Positions 25,831 to 36,460 of a DNA stretch of 64,000 bases are shown one piece after another. The notes under the pieces are model-generated. The model was not told where the DNA came from, did no database searches, and was given only the letters and a program-made list of their open reading frames with translations. The translations under genes and the position numbers were made by a program. Numbering within the stretch: the stretch's first letter is position 1; the number at the start of each line of letters is the position of its first letter. The DNA comes from Nymphaea colorata (Eukaryota > Streptophyta > Magnoliopsida > Nymphaeales > Nymphaeaceae), in NCBI RefSeq assembly GCF_008831285.2, contig NC_045140.1:2271528-2335527 (forward strand), read 5' to 3'.

Positions 25831-27370
25831 CCATCAAACCACAAGTTATCATCTTTGGCTATTCGCTGCAAGTTGTAGAATAAAAGGTTGAGAATTCGCA
25901 GCATTTTTACTTTGTTTCGTTAAAAGGATAAATAATGTAATTGTTTCAACCAGCAATGGGTGCGCCTCGGTTTTACCTCACTAGCTCCGCAAAGATATAT
26001 CATGTTATTGAATATTTAAGTCATAAGCACGGTTATATGCAAATTTATGAAATTGTCAAAATGGGGATTTAATACTTTCAACGTTGTTCACATGGACGTT
26101 GGACGAAGAAGCATTCACATTAGAAGCAAAGAAACAATTAACCAGTCTTTTTGAGCTCGTTCTTCTCATATTACTTTATTTTTCTTTGTTCATATTCACT
26201 TGCATTTATGCTCATTTTTCTACAGCGGGTGTGGTATTTACATTAAAAAATTATTAATATGACGAAATTATTTTGTTTAGATGTATATATAAAAATTGAT
26301 AAGATTTGAAGAATTATAGATTCAACATTTTTTACTTTTGATCTCAATTTGCATGTTAAAGGAAACATGATTTTTATGTTTTCAATTTCCAAGTATCGTT
26401 TCTACAGTTTTTGATAGAACCGTTCCACTTTTATCGGAAGCAAAAAAATATGCAGGCGTTTTGGTAAAATTGTTTTAGAATACATTGACTGCCTCCAACA
26501 GGTTGAAGTTTTCAAGAAGCAATTTCTTATGAAAAGAATGGTTTTGTGTTCTCAGAACATATTGTTTAAAAGCACATATTTGAGAAACACCATGGTTTCA
26601 TTTCAAAAATATTTTGTACTGTGTTTAGCATTTAAATATTAAATTTGATAACTGCGTCCGTACAGTTTTGAAATAAAATAGTATTCTTACAATACTTGTT
26701 TTAATAATATGTCTTTCAAAACAGTAACGGCTTTACCATAGAATAACACCCACAACAAACCGTGGTTGATTTTAAGATACCATACACCCGTTCTTAATTA
26801 ATATTTTAATATTTAAAAAAGTTAAATTTTAATAATGTATTTTTTAAAATAATCTTTATTTATATATATATAAATATATGTTTAAAATTCACAGTCAAAT
26901 AAAGTGGACTCGGAATCAGTGAACAACGAGTCGAACCCGCTCGAATGTCGACTCGTTTAATAAAGGAGTCTAGTCTAGCTCAAATTTAGAACCAGTTAAC
27001 GAGTTGAGTTCGGGTTTATAAACTCAACTCGTTTTCACCTCGCGAGGCTGGGTAAATTTTAATAATGTTACACTAAGTTAGGCTTTTAACTTTTTACGAT
27101 TTACGAATTAGGGTATCAGCTCCTTACTTCTCATGTTCTCCAATTTTCTCCTCACCCGAGGTCTGGCACCGGCAGGTGGCAGTCTGTGCTTGCCGGCCGG
27201 CAATATTTTGGGGCCGATGCCGTCCGGCGAAGCCTTTCTACCCGAAGAAATTGAGAAAGCGCAGCATTTGAAGTGGAGATTGGGAAAATCGAGCCCACTT
27301 TTCAGCTTTCACGCTCTGCTGTTCATCGCTTCTCAGTTCTATGTGCTCTCTTGGACTCTGAGGTGTTCGT
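25831..27370. other. Intergenic, no gene seen
   Basis: AT-rich sequence separating the receptor kinase from the transporter promoter. About 26,920-27,050 contains CGAGTCGAACCCGCTCG-type words related to the hAT-like MITE interiors. An 83-codon frame at 27,133-27,384 is unrecognised and overlaps the predicted promoter, so it is not called. Confidence 0.4.
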
Positions 27371-27379
27371 TCTCTTCTG

Positions 27380-27386
27380 TATAAAA
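27380..27386 (+). promoter_or_regulatory. TATA box, predicted for the PHT4;6-type transporter gene
   Basis: TATAAAA lies in a CT-rich stretch and is followed 25-30 bases on by a leader that ends at a good splice donor at 27,479/27,480. The link to the coding exon at 32,290 is inferred from the acceptor at 32,266 and from the absence of any other gene start in between. Confidence 0.5.
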
Positions 27387-27410
27387 CGGTGATCACTCTC
27401 CTTGTTCGCC

Positions 27411-27479
27411 ACTTCTCGTCTCTGTTGGACCAGAATGTCCTCTCTCCTTTTGGGGGCTTCTTCAGATTCACGTGGAGAG
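27411..27479 (+). other. Predicted untranslated first exon of the transporter gene
   Basis: The start is estimated from the TATA box. The exon ends GTGGAGAG at 27,479 before GTGAGG. It contains an ATG (27,434) in fair context (A at -3). If joined to the exon beginning at 32,267, that ATG opens a 21-codon upstream frame. Transcript data are needed for proof of this exon. Confidence 0.45.
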
Positions 27480-28488
27480 GTGAGGGTGAAAGAGAAATAT
27501 GAATTCGTTTATGCATGATGAGATGAAAATCTACTTTGTCTTGTTCCTTCCTTTGATTCTTCTATTCTTTTCCGTGTCGATTACTGGATGTTGTTTGCTG
27601 ATGTTTCTCTTCCTGGGTTGATTTTTTGGAATCATCGTTTTCCTGGGAAAGAGGTAATCTAGGGTTTCTAATTTCCTGGCTATTGAGCGTATGTGGAGGC
27701 CTTGTGATTCCTTTTAGTTGCTTTAGTTTCATGACATTTGTTGGGCGACACTCTCATTTGCATTTCAAGGTCGGTTCTGTGATTCACAGAGGTATTTTTC
27801 TTTTTTTGCATTCAGCTTTTAGGGATTCAGAGTGTTGATTTTGTGCCATTAGCTCAGCAGCAATATATTGAGTAGCTGTTAAGTTTAGTTTAAACGAGTC
27901 TAAACGAGCTAAAATAACAAAAATATTGGAAATCAAAAGTTAACAACTTTAAACGGGTTGAGCTCGAGCTCGAGCTCGAGCCGAGCAAGTTGTGAGTCGA
28001 GTCGATTTCGATCTGACCGAGCTCGGACGCGGCTCGGCGCTACTACTGAACGGGTCCCCTCTGGCCTCACACGCGATCTCGGCGGGATTAGTCTCAAACC
28101 TGTTGCCGGCAGTCTCCCTGCCAGGGAACCTTGACCGCTGGACGGTTACCGATGCTGCCGTGGACTGGCGTCTGTGCTGAGACCCGATTTGAAGCAGTTT
28201 CAGATCAGTTTCAGACTTCGTTTCCGCGAGGGGTAACTGACCTTCCAATGAGCATCGCCTCTGCCCCTCCTGCCCCTCTACCCAATTCCGGCGGGACGCC
28301 GTCCCTCGCATCGCATGACCCGCTGACCCTCACCGACCCATGGTAGTGACTCTGTGAGTCTCTGTTCCTCTCCTCTTCTTCATCTTCACAATCTATTGTC
28401 TCATGGCAGGTCACCCTCGCCGATCCTCTCTCTTCTTCTTCAGACCCTCACCGAGCGCCACGTCTGCTGCGAGACTCATCACTCCAGT

Positions 28489-29281
28489 CAGGCCCCGTTT
28501 GATGCACAGGAAAAAAACTGTGCATCAAGGAGAATTTTACCATTTTGAGGGCTTCTATAGTTGGTATGTGCCCAAGCCGCCGCCGTTGTCTCCACCGCTT
28601 CTCGCCAGCCACCATCATCGTTCCTGTCCACCCCCTCCCTCAGGTACCTCTTTCTTCCATCTTCTTCCTCTCAATTCCATATCTCGCTCGCTGTCTGTCT
28701 CTCTTCCCCTGCTCCCAATTTCTCTCCCGCTCCCTGTCTGTTTTTCCTCTGTTCGGTTTCTCCCCATTTCTTCTGCCCAATTCTTCCTTACCAACTCCAT
28801 CGCCATCTCTGCGATCACCAACTCGCCCCCTCTCTTCCCTTCTGTTCTCCACTCCTGCTCCGCTCGCTCTCTCAATTCCCCTCCGTTCTCATCTCCTGCT
28901 CTTCTCGCTTCCACTTTTCCGTTTGCCCATGTTTCAGTGTTGGGAACCCAATCCACCCACAATCAGCTTCACCGCCTCGACCGTCTGACGATTCACCGTC
29001 GGTCTCAAGCTGTGCAGCCTCACCATTCTCCTCTCCACCGCAGCTTAGTATGTACCGCCTTCACCAACGCCACCATCATCCGGCCGTCTAAGGAGCAGAC
29101 CACCATGTGCTTCTCTTGTCCACCAAACATTGAATTTTTTACCTTGAAAAAAAATTTCAGACCATCAAACATGGCCAGGATTAGGAAAAAGTAAATTTTT
29201 CCTGACCGTACACTTACCTTGCATTTCTTTCCTTGAAAAAATCTTCCCTCAAAAAAAATCTGTGCCATCAAACGGGGCCTG
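28489..29281. mobile_element. Tourist/PIF-Harbinger-like element with pyrimidine-rich core
   Basis: The ends are good inverted repeats: CAGGCCCCGTTTGATGCACAG on the left and the complement of CTGTGCCATCAAACGGGGCCTG on the right. The trinucleotide AGT stands on both outer sides (28,486-28,488 and 29,282-29,284). GGCCCCGTTTG-type ends and a 3-bp duplication fit the Tourist/PIF-Harbinger group. The core is strongly CT-rich on this strand and so carries long chance frames, including one of 263 codons, but no transposase motif. Confidence 0.6.
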
Positions 29282-29750
29282 AGTGATTGTGAGTCGTTCT
29301 CTTCTTCTCTTAACGGCATGTCCTTTGTTTACGTTGGCTCACGGTTTTCTTTCTGTCATTTCGTGTGTTTTTTTATGTGGTTTGGCATTCATTTTCAGCT
29401 CTCCTATTGTTCTTAACCGTGATTGCTTGATTGTTTTTGAATGTGAAATGTGATTGTGGATTGTCTTTCAGGTTTTTTTTTTTCCAATAATTGAAGATCA
29501 GATGAGTCAGTTATTCCTGATTCCTGATTTGTATATTTCAGTCTGTCTTTTAGGGTTTTGGTGTCTTACAGTAGTATATTGATTTTTGAGGGTATTGGTG
29601 AGTCTTTAGGGGATGCAGCTATCTTTTATTTTATCGATCACGTTTTTGCTGGTTTTCATCATTATATATTTCAATCTTGTTCTCTTGATCATTCATGATT
29701 TTTTGGTAGTATGTTCATTTTTGTTTTAAGGTTTTACCATTGCCATCTTT

Positions 29751-29873
29751 AAATACATGCATCATATTTGGCCACTTAGGTTAAGACAGTACCTCCAAAA
29801 AAATTTCTCTCTTGGAATGATGAAAAAAGGCAAAATTTTTCTGAGGTACTTTCTCATGTAATGCATGTATTTA
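29751..29873. repeat. Imperfect foldback in the transporter leader intron
   Basis: AAATACATGCAT at the left faces ATGCATGTATTT at the right, and AGTACCTCCAAAAAAATTT faces AAATTTTTCTGAGGTACTT. The two arms could form a hairpin about 120 bases long with an internal unpaired part of the left arm. It may be a small MITE. Confidence 0.5.
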
Positions 29874-32289
29874 TAGATAGGATTGTTAAAAACTCAAAAG
29901 AGAAAAAGAATATGGAGATCTGTAAAAAGTATTTGCCTTTTCAAGAGAGAAATTCTTGTTTATAAAATGTTACATCATATGCTTTTACAATTTGTAAGCA
30001 CATGTATCTCATTTAAAAGTATACAAGGAAAAATTGAAAGTTAGACCTTTTTGCATGATATTTTCATAAGAAAGGTAACTGAGGCCAACTGTAAAATTTT
30101 GCACAACTGTAGTTGTTTAATTTGTTTTTTAGACAATGCTTAATTTTGTTTATAAGCTTTTTATTTTATTTTGCTATATATGTTACTCCCATCCTTAAAT
30201 TTGTAGCTCCGACATTGTTGAGGAGCATCATTTGGATGCCACATCACTCTGGTTCAGGGCCCTGAACAACTTGTCCTGTCATCAAGTGGTCAAACTCAAG
30301 CTTTGAGACTTCTTGTTGTGCTTTTGAATCCATTTGTTCAATTTCTTTGAGTGAAACTGTGTGTGACGATTGATGGTTTGCATAAAACAAAAAGAAACTT
30401 GAAGATGACTTTTCTCCAATATGCCAAATGAGATTAACTACCTGGGCCCTTCCACAAGATCATTGCCTCACAGGTAATCTGCTGTTGTTGAGTACGAACA
30501 ACGTTGCACCTTCTTCTTTGAGGATCAGCTGGTCCCTTTTTCTTCTTATCATTCTCCAGCTTCTATGAGCACTTTTGAATAAACGACCTTTGGTTCTGCG
30601 GTACAGACATGCTTGAGTCTCCAGGTGGTATTGATAAGATGGGTTAAGCATATCCACATATTTACAAAAAGGGCACTTTGTTTTACTCAAACACATGATA
30701 ATATTTAAAAAAATACATCTCCACCTCCTTCATTTGAACAGCTATTGATCAGAAAAGAAAATTAACTTTTATGTTTCCCGACTATATACTGGCTAGAAGA
30801 TGAGTGGCCAAAGGTTGCCTAACATGGTGACCTCAGATCCACCATTTTTCAGCTGATGAATGGCCAGAAATTGGTTATTGTTAAATTTTTACTTTTTGAG
30901 TATTTATTTGTTTATTAACCTAAAAGAAGTCAAAACCAGGTTTTCGGCAAACCTAATTCATGAAAAAAAAATATGGTTTTCTTGGAAGCAGGTTTTGTCC
31001 TCTGTCGTCCACATGGGGCCTAAATGTTGGAAATTGGGATCTGTTCGTTGGTAAGAAAATTGGTTTTATGACAGTCTTACTTTACTAGAGATTTTTCGTA
31101 GTATTCATTTTTCTTCCTGGTTTAATATTTAACTGCTTTGGACAACTTCAAAATTTCAAAGCAAGGACCGTTAAATAGAATGACAAATTGAACTGTTCAA
31201 TGTTCACAAGAAAGCAGTTTTGCCTGTAATTTAAGAATGATGGAACACTTATGAAAAATAATAATAATAAATTTGAAAATTAAATATAAAAAGGTATATA
31301 ATAGTTGATTAACCTGAAAAGACTGAAAAGTACTTAATTCACAATGCAGACACTGATAAATACAACTACACTAAAAAAAAGAATACCTTTTATTATTATT
31401 CCTTATCTTTCTCACAGCCAGCGCCCAGCAGCTTGACTAGTTTGAAAACCATGATCTGTTTGGTCTCTTGTCGGATGACTTTCATTTTGCGACTCTGATT
31501 CATTCCTGTAAAGAATGTTTTCAACTTTGTCTCCCTCCCTCTCTTGTTTGTCCTTTTTTTGCCATCTTACTGGGACCTTGTGAACTGCAATCATAGAGAT
31601 TTATCAAAGAAGGTGCCAAGGTTACCAATTATTGTAGGTATGTCTTGTATTCAGATGTGATTGCTCCATATCTCTGTGGAAGTTAGGATAATCCACAGTA
31701 TTGGCAAATGGCAATTACCCTTTTCCATTGATCATCTAATCTTTAGTTTGGAAGATGTTACTTTCAATTTTTTTTATTCCCTTGAGATAGATCAATTTGT
31801 CCTTTTGATGGCAATTTTGAGATTCAAAATAATTTTTGGTACAATTATGTAAAGATTGTGTCCCTGAAGGCAAGTTTTTGTTTATATGCTAAAATTTCAG
31901 TTTGTGAATGAACACCCAATCAAGCCCAGAGCAAGGAAAGCAGAAAGACTTTTCTTTTACAACATGTGTCTCAAAGGTTTGTCAAAATCCATATCAGAAG
32001 TACCATGACTTAATGTTTAGTTTTCTTATGATACTTAAATGTTTGTAGGTTATGCTAGTTGAACCGCTTCATCAAACGATGTGATAGCTAAGCTCATGTT
32101 CTATTCATGTTCTATTCCTATATAACATTATTTTACTTTACATTCCTCAGTTGAGGTCATGTTACCAAGTGCTGACCGTTGGTTTCATTTAATGTGATGA
32201 AAGTGTTCTCACAGAAATCCTATGTTAGACTTTTTTGGGAGTTACATGCTTTTCTTTTTCCTGCAGTTCAAGGGGCAAGTTGATTGAAA

Positions 32290-33639
32290 ATGATGATGTC
32301 ACATTTGCCAAAGCGATATGTTATTGTGCTGCTAATGTTCGTTTGTACATGCATTTGTTATGTCGAGCGAGTGGGCTTCTCCATTGCTTACACAAAAGCT
32401 GCTGATGCTGCTGATGTTAATCAGAGCACGAAAGGATTAATCTTATCAACATTCTTCTATGGGTATGCGGTCTCACAAGTGCCAGGAGGATGGGTTGCAC
32501 AGTGTATTGGTGGAAGACGTGTTTTGTTTCTTTCTTTTGTGTTTTGGTCCCTCATAACTGCATTAGTTCCTTTGGACCCTCTTCAAGTGAAGACTTTGGT
32601 TGTTGCTCGCTTGTTTGTTGGTGTTGCTCAGGGTTTTATCTTTCCTTCCATCCATACTGTTCTGGCACAATGGGTTCCTCCTCATGAACGATCGCGTTCT
32701 GTGTCTCTTACAACTTCCGGCATGTATCTTGGTGCAGCAGCTGGTATGCTTTTTTTACCCAGCTTGGTGAAGTTCAAAGGTCCAGAATCTGTCTTTTTAG
32801 CTGAAGCAACACTTGGAGCTCTATGGGCTCTAATTTGGTTTAAGCTGTCAAGTGAGCCACCTCGCAGAGATAGTCTGAAAGCTGCAGGACCTGGGTTTGG
32901 TGATTCTCTTTTACCTGTCTCAGAAATCAAAGAAAACAAAGGTAGACTCCAGAAGATGAAACTGGAAAATGGTGTTGGTTCTGTTCATGTGCCTAAGATT
33001 CCATGGAAAGGGATCATTCTCAGTCTACCTGTTTGGGCTATAGTTATCAATAATTTTACGTTCCACTATGCCCTGTATGTATTGATGAATTGGTTGCCAA
33101 CATATTTTGAGCAAGGCCTGCAGCTGAGTCTCCAAGAAATGGGTTCTTCAAAAATGCTACCATACTTGAACATGTTCATATTCTCCAATATAGGCGGAGT
33201 AGTAGCTGATTACTGTATTACAAAGAAGATATTATCAGTGACGAAGACAAGGAAATTTTTGAACACCTTTGGCTTCATCATTGCTGCTGCTTCTTTGATG
33301 GTGCTTCCTTCATTAAGAACTTCTACTGGTGCAGTGGTTTGTTCCTCTGTTTCTCTTGGGTTCCTAGCCTTGGGGAGAGCTGGTTTTGCTGTTAATCACT
33401 TGGATGTGGCACCAAGATATGCAGGGATAGTCATGGGGTTTTCTAACACAGCTGGAACATTGGCTGGTGTCATAGGTGTAGGTCTTACAGGTCGGATCCT
33501 TGAGGCTGCTAAAATTGAACATTTAGGTCTTTCCACTCCAGAAAGTTGGAGAACTGTATTCTTTGTTCCAGCGTATCTTTGCATATTTAGCGCCCTCATT
33601 TTTCTGTTATTCTCAACGGGAGAGAAGATATTTAACTGA
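32290..33639 (+). CDS. PHT4;6: PHT4;6-type anion/phosphate transporter (MFS, SLC17-like)
   Basis: A single-exon 449-residue membrane transporter. The order of hydrophobic segments, with a polar loop at about 190-245 splitting two halves, is that of the major facilitator superfamily. The sequence closely follows the plant PHT4 group, best PHT4;6 (anion transporter 5): PKRYVIVLL at 7-15, YVERVGFSIAY in the first span and loop, GGRR (74-77) between spans 2 and 3, and GFIFPSIHTVLAQWVPPHER (115-134). PHT4;6 in Arabidopsis is a Golgi phosphate transporter; the same role here is inferred. The start is the first of three consecutive ATGs. The in-frame TTG six bases earlier is not used in plants and lies just after a TGA. 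The leader exon starts at 32,267 after TTCCTGCAG. The lack of coding introns contrasts with the receptor kinase next door. No disruption is seen. Confidence 0.93.
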   Translation: MMMSHLPKRYVIVLLMFVCTCICYVERVGFSIAYTKAADAADVNQSTKGLILSTFFYGYAVSQVPGGWVAQCIGGRRVLFLSFVFWSLITALVPLDPLQVKTLVVARLFVGVAQGFIFPSIHTVLAQWVPPHERSRSVSLTTSGMYLGAAAGMLFLPSLVKFKGPESVFLAEATLGALWALIWFKLSSEPPRRDSLKAAGPGFGDSLLPVSEIKENKGRLQKMKLENGVGSVHVPKIPWKGIILSLPVWAIVINNFTFHYALYVLMNWLPTYFEQGLQLSLQEMGSSKMLPYLNMFIFSNIGGVVADYCITKKILSVTKTRKFLNTFGFIIAAASLMVLPSLRTSTGAVVCSSVSLGFLALGRAGFAVNHLDVAPRYAGIVMGFSNTAGTLAGVIGVGLTGRILEAAKIEHLGLSTPESWRTVFFVPAYLCIFSALIFLLFSTGEKIFN

Positions 33640-35158
33640 TGCGCTGTGCAATTGCTTTATGGTATTAATCCAATGGATTCTTCATTCTTGTGGGATATGT
33701 TCGTTGCCAATGTGATGCATTCAAGTGTCTCTTTTGTACTACCATTGACTAAAAGATGAAAGATGAATATACAGAAAATCATGTACTAACAAGATTTGCA
33801 GCTTCTGTAAAAAGAAATAGGAATCATATCCAACAATTCCTCTTTTTTTTTTTAGTCAATGAAATGGATTTTTGAAGGTTTTTCGGTTGTTCCGAAGGTT
33901 CTCCAAAAAAATGAGAGTTGCATGCACCAGGGTGGTGCACTCAACACATATTTGCGGGAAAAAGGTTAAGGCATCTTGGAGATCTGTCGTAAAGAAATGC
34001 ATGTTAAAGATTTTTAATTTCTTCACTGTTTTTTTTTTTTTTTTTTTTCCTGAAGAGAGGTTCCCTTTTTCACTAATTAGGGGTACTCTGCTCATTACAT
34101 CCCAGAGCATATCAACAGTTTCAGCAAAAAGGGTGACCTGCTTTTGCGAGCATCTGAAAAGGAGGAAAAAGGAACTGAAGTGTCTCTGCTCACTTCCCAT
34201 TTGAAGGAGGACACACTTCCTTCGAAAGGGAACCCAGGTTCCTTTTCTAGTGCAGCGTGTTTCCTTTGAACGAGAACACAGATTCCTACGAATGGCGACT
34301 GCTATGGGTTTTCAGAAAAGTTTTGCAGTTCCTTCACGTCTAGAACTTGAAAACAGAATTTCACAAAAAATTTGTCCTGACACTTAAAAGTATTTGTTCT
34401 TGGTAAAAAAAAATTGTAATTTTCTGCTTCCTAGTCTCTGTTTAATTCGGTTCCGTTTCACTTCAAGGTCTGTTTCTGACTCGATTCTTAGTTTACTTCT
34501 AGTTCGTTTCTCCATTCCCTTTTCTTAATTTTTTTCGTATGGTTGAAGTCGAAGATTGTGAAAATCAGAAGGTTTTCCGGTTCCTAATTAACTGGCAAGT
34601 TCGGCAGCCAAAAAGGGCTCCTACAGATCGCTAGGATGTTGGCTGAAGATGGAAAGTTGAAGGAGATCCAAAGTTCAATGACCCAAGGACATTTCTTTGC
34701 ACAATCTGGTTAGTTTCTGCCTAAACTCAGGTTACCAAATTGCATCAGTTTTTTTAGGGCAGCATAATATAGATCGCATCAGCAGTTAGTCAACTAAAAC
34801 AATTGATACATCGCGATGAGGAATGAAGTGTTGCATCCATCTATTTTAAATATCATATATTATTAGTTGTTCTATCCGTAGAGTGTTTGGCTGTTGCAAC
34901 TAGTTGTTTACTCACCAACTGATTAAATCTGTCGACACACTAAAAATCCATTTCTTGTCTGAATTGTTTTTTCCAGAAGTTTCATATTATATATGTAGAC
35001 AGTAATCACCACAAGAACACTAGTGGAAGTTTATAGGGCAGCAACAGTTCAAGGCACTTCATCAATAATTTATGGTGTTTCCAGTAATAAGTTTTTAATT
35101 TTCAACCGCCCACTAGATTTAGATCTTCCTATAAAGGACGTGGATTTCTCTAACCGGC
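33640..35158. other. Transporter 3' flank and intergenic sequence
   Basis: AT-rich with T-runs (33,842 and 34,030) and TTCCTTTCGAA-type words. No gene is seen. A pair of overlapping frames on both strands near 33,860-34,204 is low-complexity shadow. Confidence 0.4.
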
Positions 35159-35162
35159 CGAA

Positions 35163-35248
<86 letters not shown>
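35159..35248. repeat. Compound microsatellite (AAAT)n(AT)n
   Basis: About ten AAAT units pass directly into about 24 AT units. It sits in the intergenic space between the transporter and the SPL gene, which converge towards each other. Confidence 0.9.
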
Positions 35249-35250
<2 letters not shown>

Positions 35251-36460
35251 AGTTGAGATCTTTTGGTCATATCGTTAAAGCCATTATAAATTGTTACCAC
35301 GCCATAAACGGTTGCTAATGCCAATGTAGTCGCTGTTTATTAGTGTCAGATTTTTAAATTTTAACTATTTACCAACATATGTAGTTTTATAAAGAAATAT
35401 ATGTTGACATACAAAAAACTGAAAGATTAGGCTTGATACTTAACTGGCCAGCTTAACTACGAATATCCACAATTCTTGTATAAGCCAATTAATCACAATT
35501 TCATGATAGTCCAGGCCATCAAACACTACCTGAGGAGTCCCGAGGAATTCACAAGGTAGGCTACCACGGGTACGAGCTTGTATGTCAGAAGGGTATCGTC
35601 ATTACCAAGCTTCGATCGACTCAAACACACATTGACGAGTACGCACAATCTAAACAGATGGCCCTAGTTAATGTCCAACTCAATGCATAAACTGTAGAAC
35701 ATCCCAGTACAAGAAACTTAGGGGCGACAATTTACGCCTCAAAAGGACCACAACGAAGGCAGCTGTAAAGTTACAGGGATAGGGGTAGTGACATAGGATA
35801 CCACGTGTATGTCAGGCCTAAAAGCCTTGCCATGCTATGCTATGTTAGGACGCATTGATGGCGTGACAATCAAAGCAACAGTGGTAACTCTGGTCTCCGC
35901 CACCTTTATTAGCAGAAGACTGTCCTTGAGCAGTAAGACCTTGGGCACTAGAAACCCTGCATGCCCTTAAACGTTTCGGTTGAAACACAACCTGTACTTG
36001 AACAAGTACTTATAGGCTTGTTCGGCTCACACGAGCAGAGACTGAATCTGAGTGGATCATATCAATCAACAAATTTTTTATTTAAAGACAACAAACACCC
36101 TTCACATACACTGCAAGCAGACCACAATCACAAGAAACCGTTTGTTGAGGACTAACAACAATTGAGGATAATCATGTTGATGGTCAAGAGAGTTACCAGC
36201 TAGGTCTCGCATGCAGAAACTTTTAAATTTAAAACGTGACGCACGACGAGAAACAACATTGAAAAGAAAACATTCCAAAACACGTACATCCATGGGTGCA
36301 TTTAACATGATAACACAGTTTAGGCATAGAAAAACAGTATAGAGGCAGTGTCAGTTCCTCCCAACCAGAAACTTATTTGCTCAAGCGAGAAGAAAATAAG
36401 TGAGCATTCAGCAGTCAAAAGTTTTGGCCAGCATCTCCTCTGGATACGGGATACTTGAAA
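35249..36460. other. Intergenic and SPL 3' flank
   Basis: No gene is seen. The last 100-300 bases before 36,461 should be the 3' UTR of the SPL gene on the minus strand. The 35,260-35,345 part (ACCACGCCATAAACGG) resembles repeat words found again at 63,030-63,320. Confidence 0.4.

Larger units (their letters stand above)
27480..32266 (+). other. Predicted 4.8-kb intron in the transporter 5' leader
   Basis: GTGAGG at the left and TTCCTGCAG at the right give a consistent intron of 4,787 bp. It contains GAGCTCGAGCTCGAGCC-type sequence at about 27,955-28,045, the Tourist-like element at 28,489-29,281 and an imperfect foldback at 29,751-29,873. No coding exon is seen inside it. A minus-strand 78-codon frame at 30,460-30,696 is unrecognised. 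Intermediate non-coding exons cannot be excluded. Confidence 0.4.

Noticed and set aside
28403-29194. 263-codon open frame
   Set aside because: It lies inside an inverted-repeat element with a CT-biased core. The translation is low-complexity Ser/Pro/Leu, and two other long frames overlap it.
32284-32289. TTG start for the transporter
   Set aside because: Plant nuclear genes do not start at TTG as a rule. The ATG at 32,290 matches the family N-terminus.
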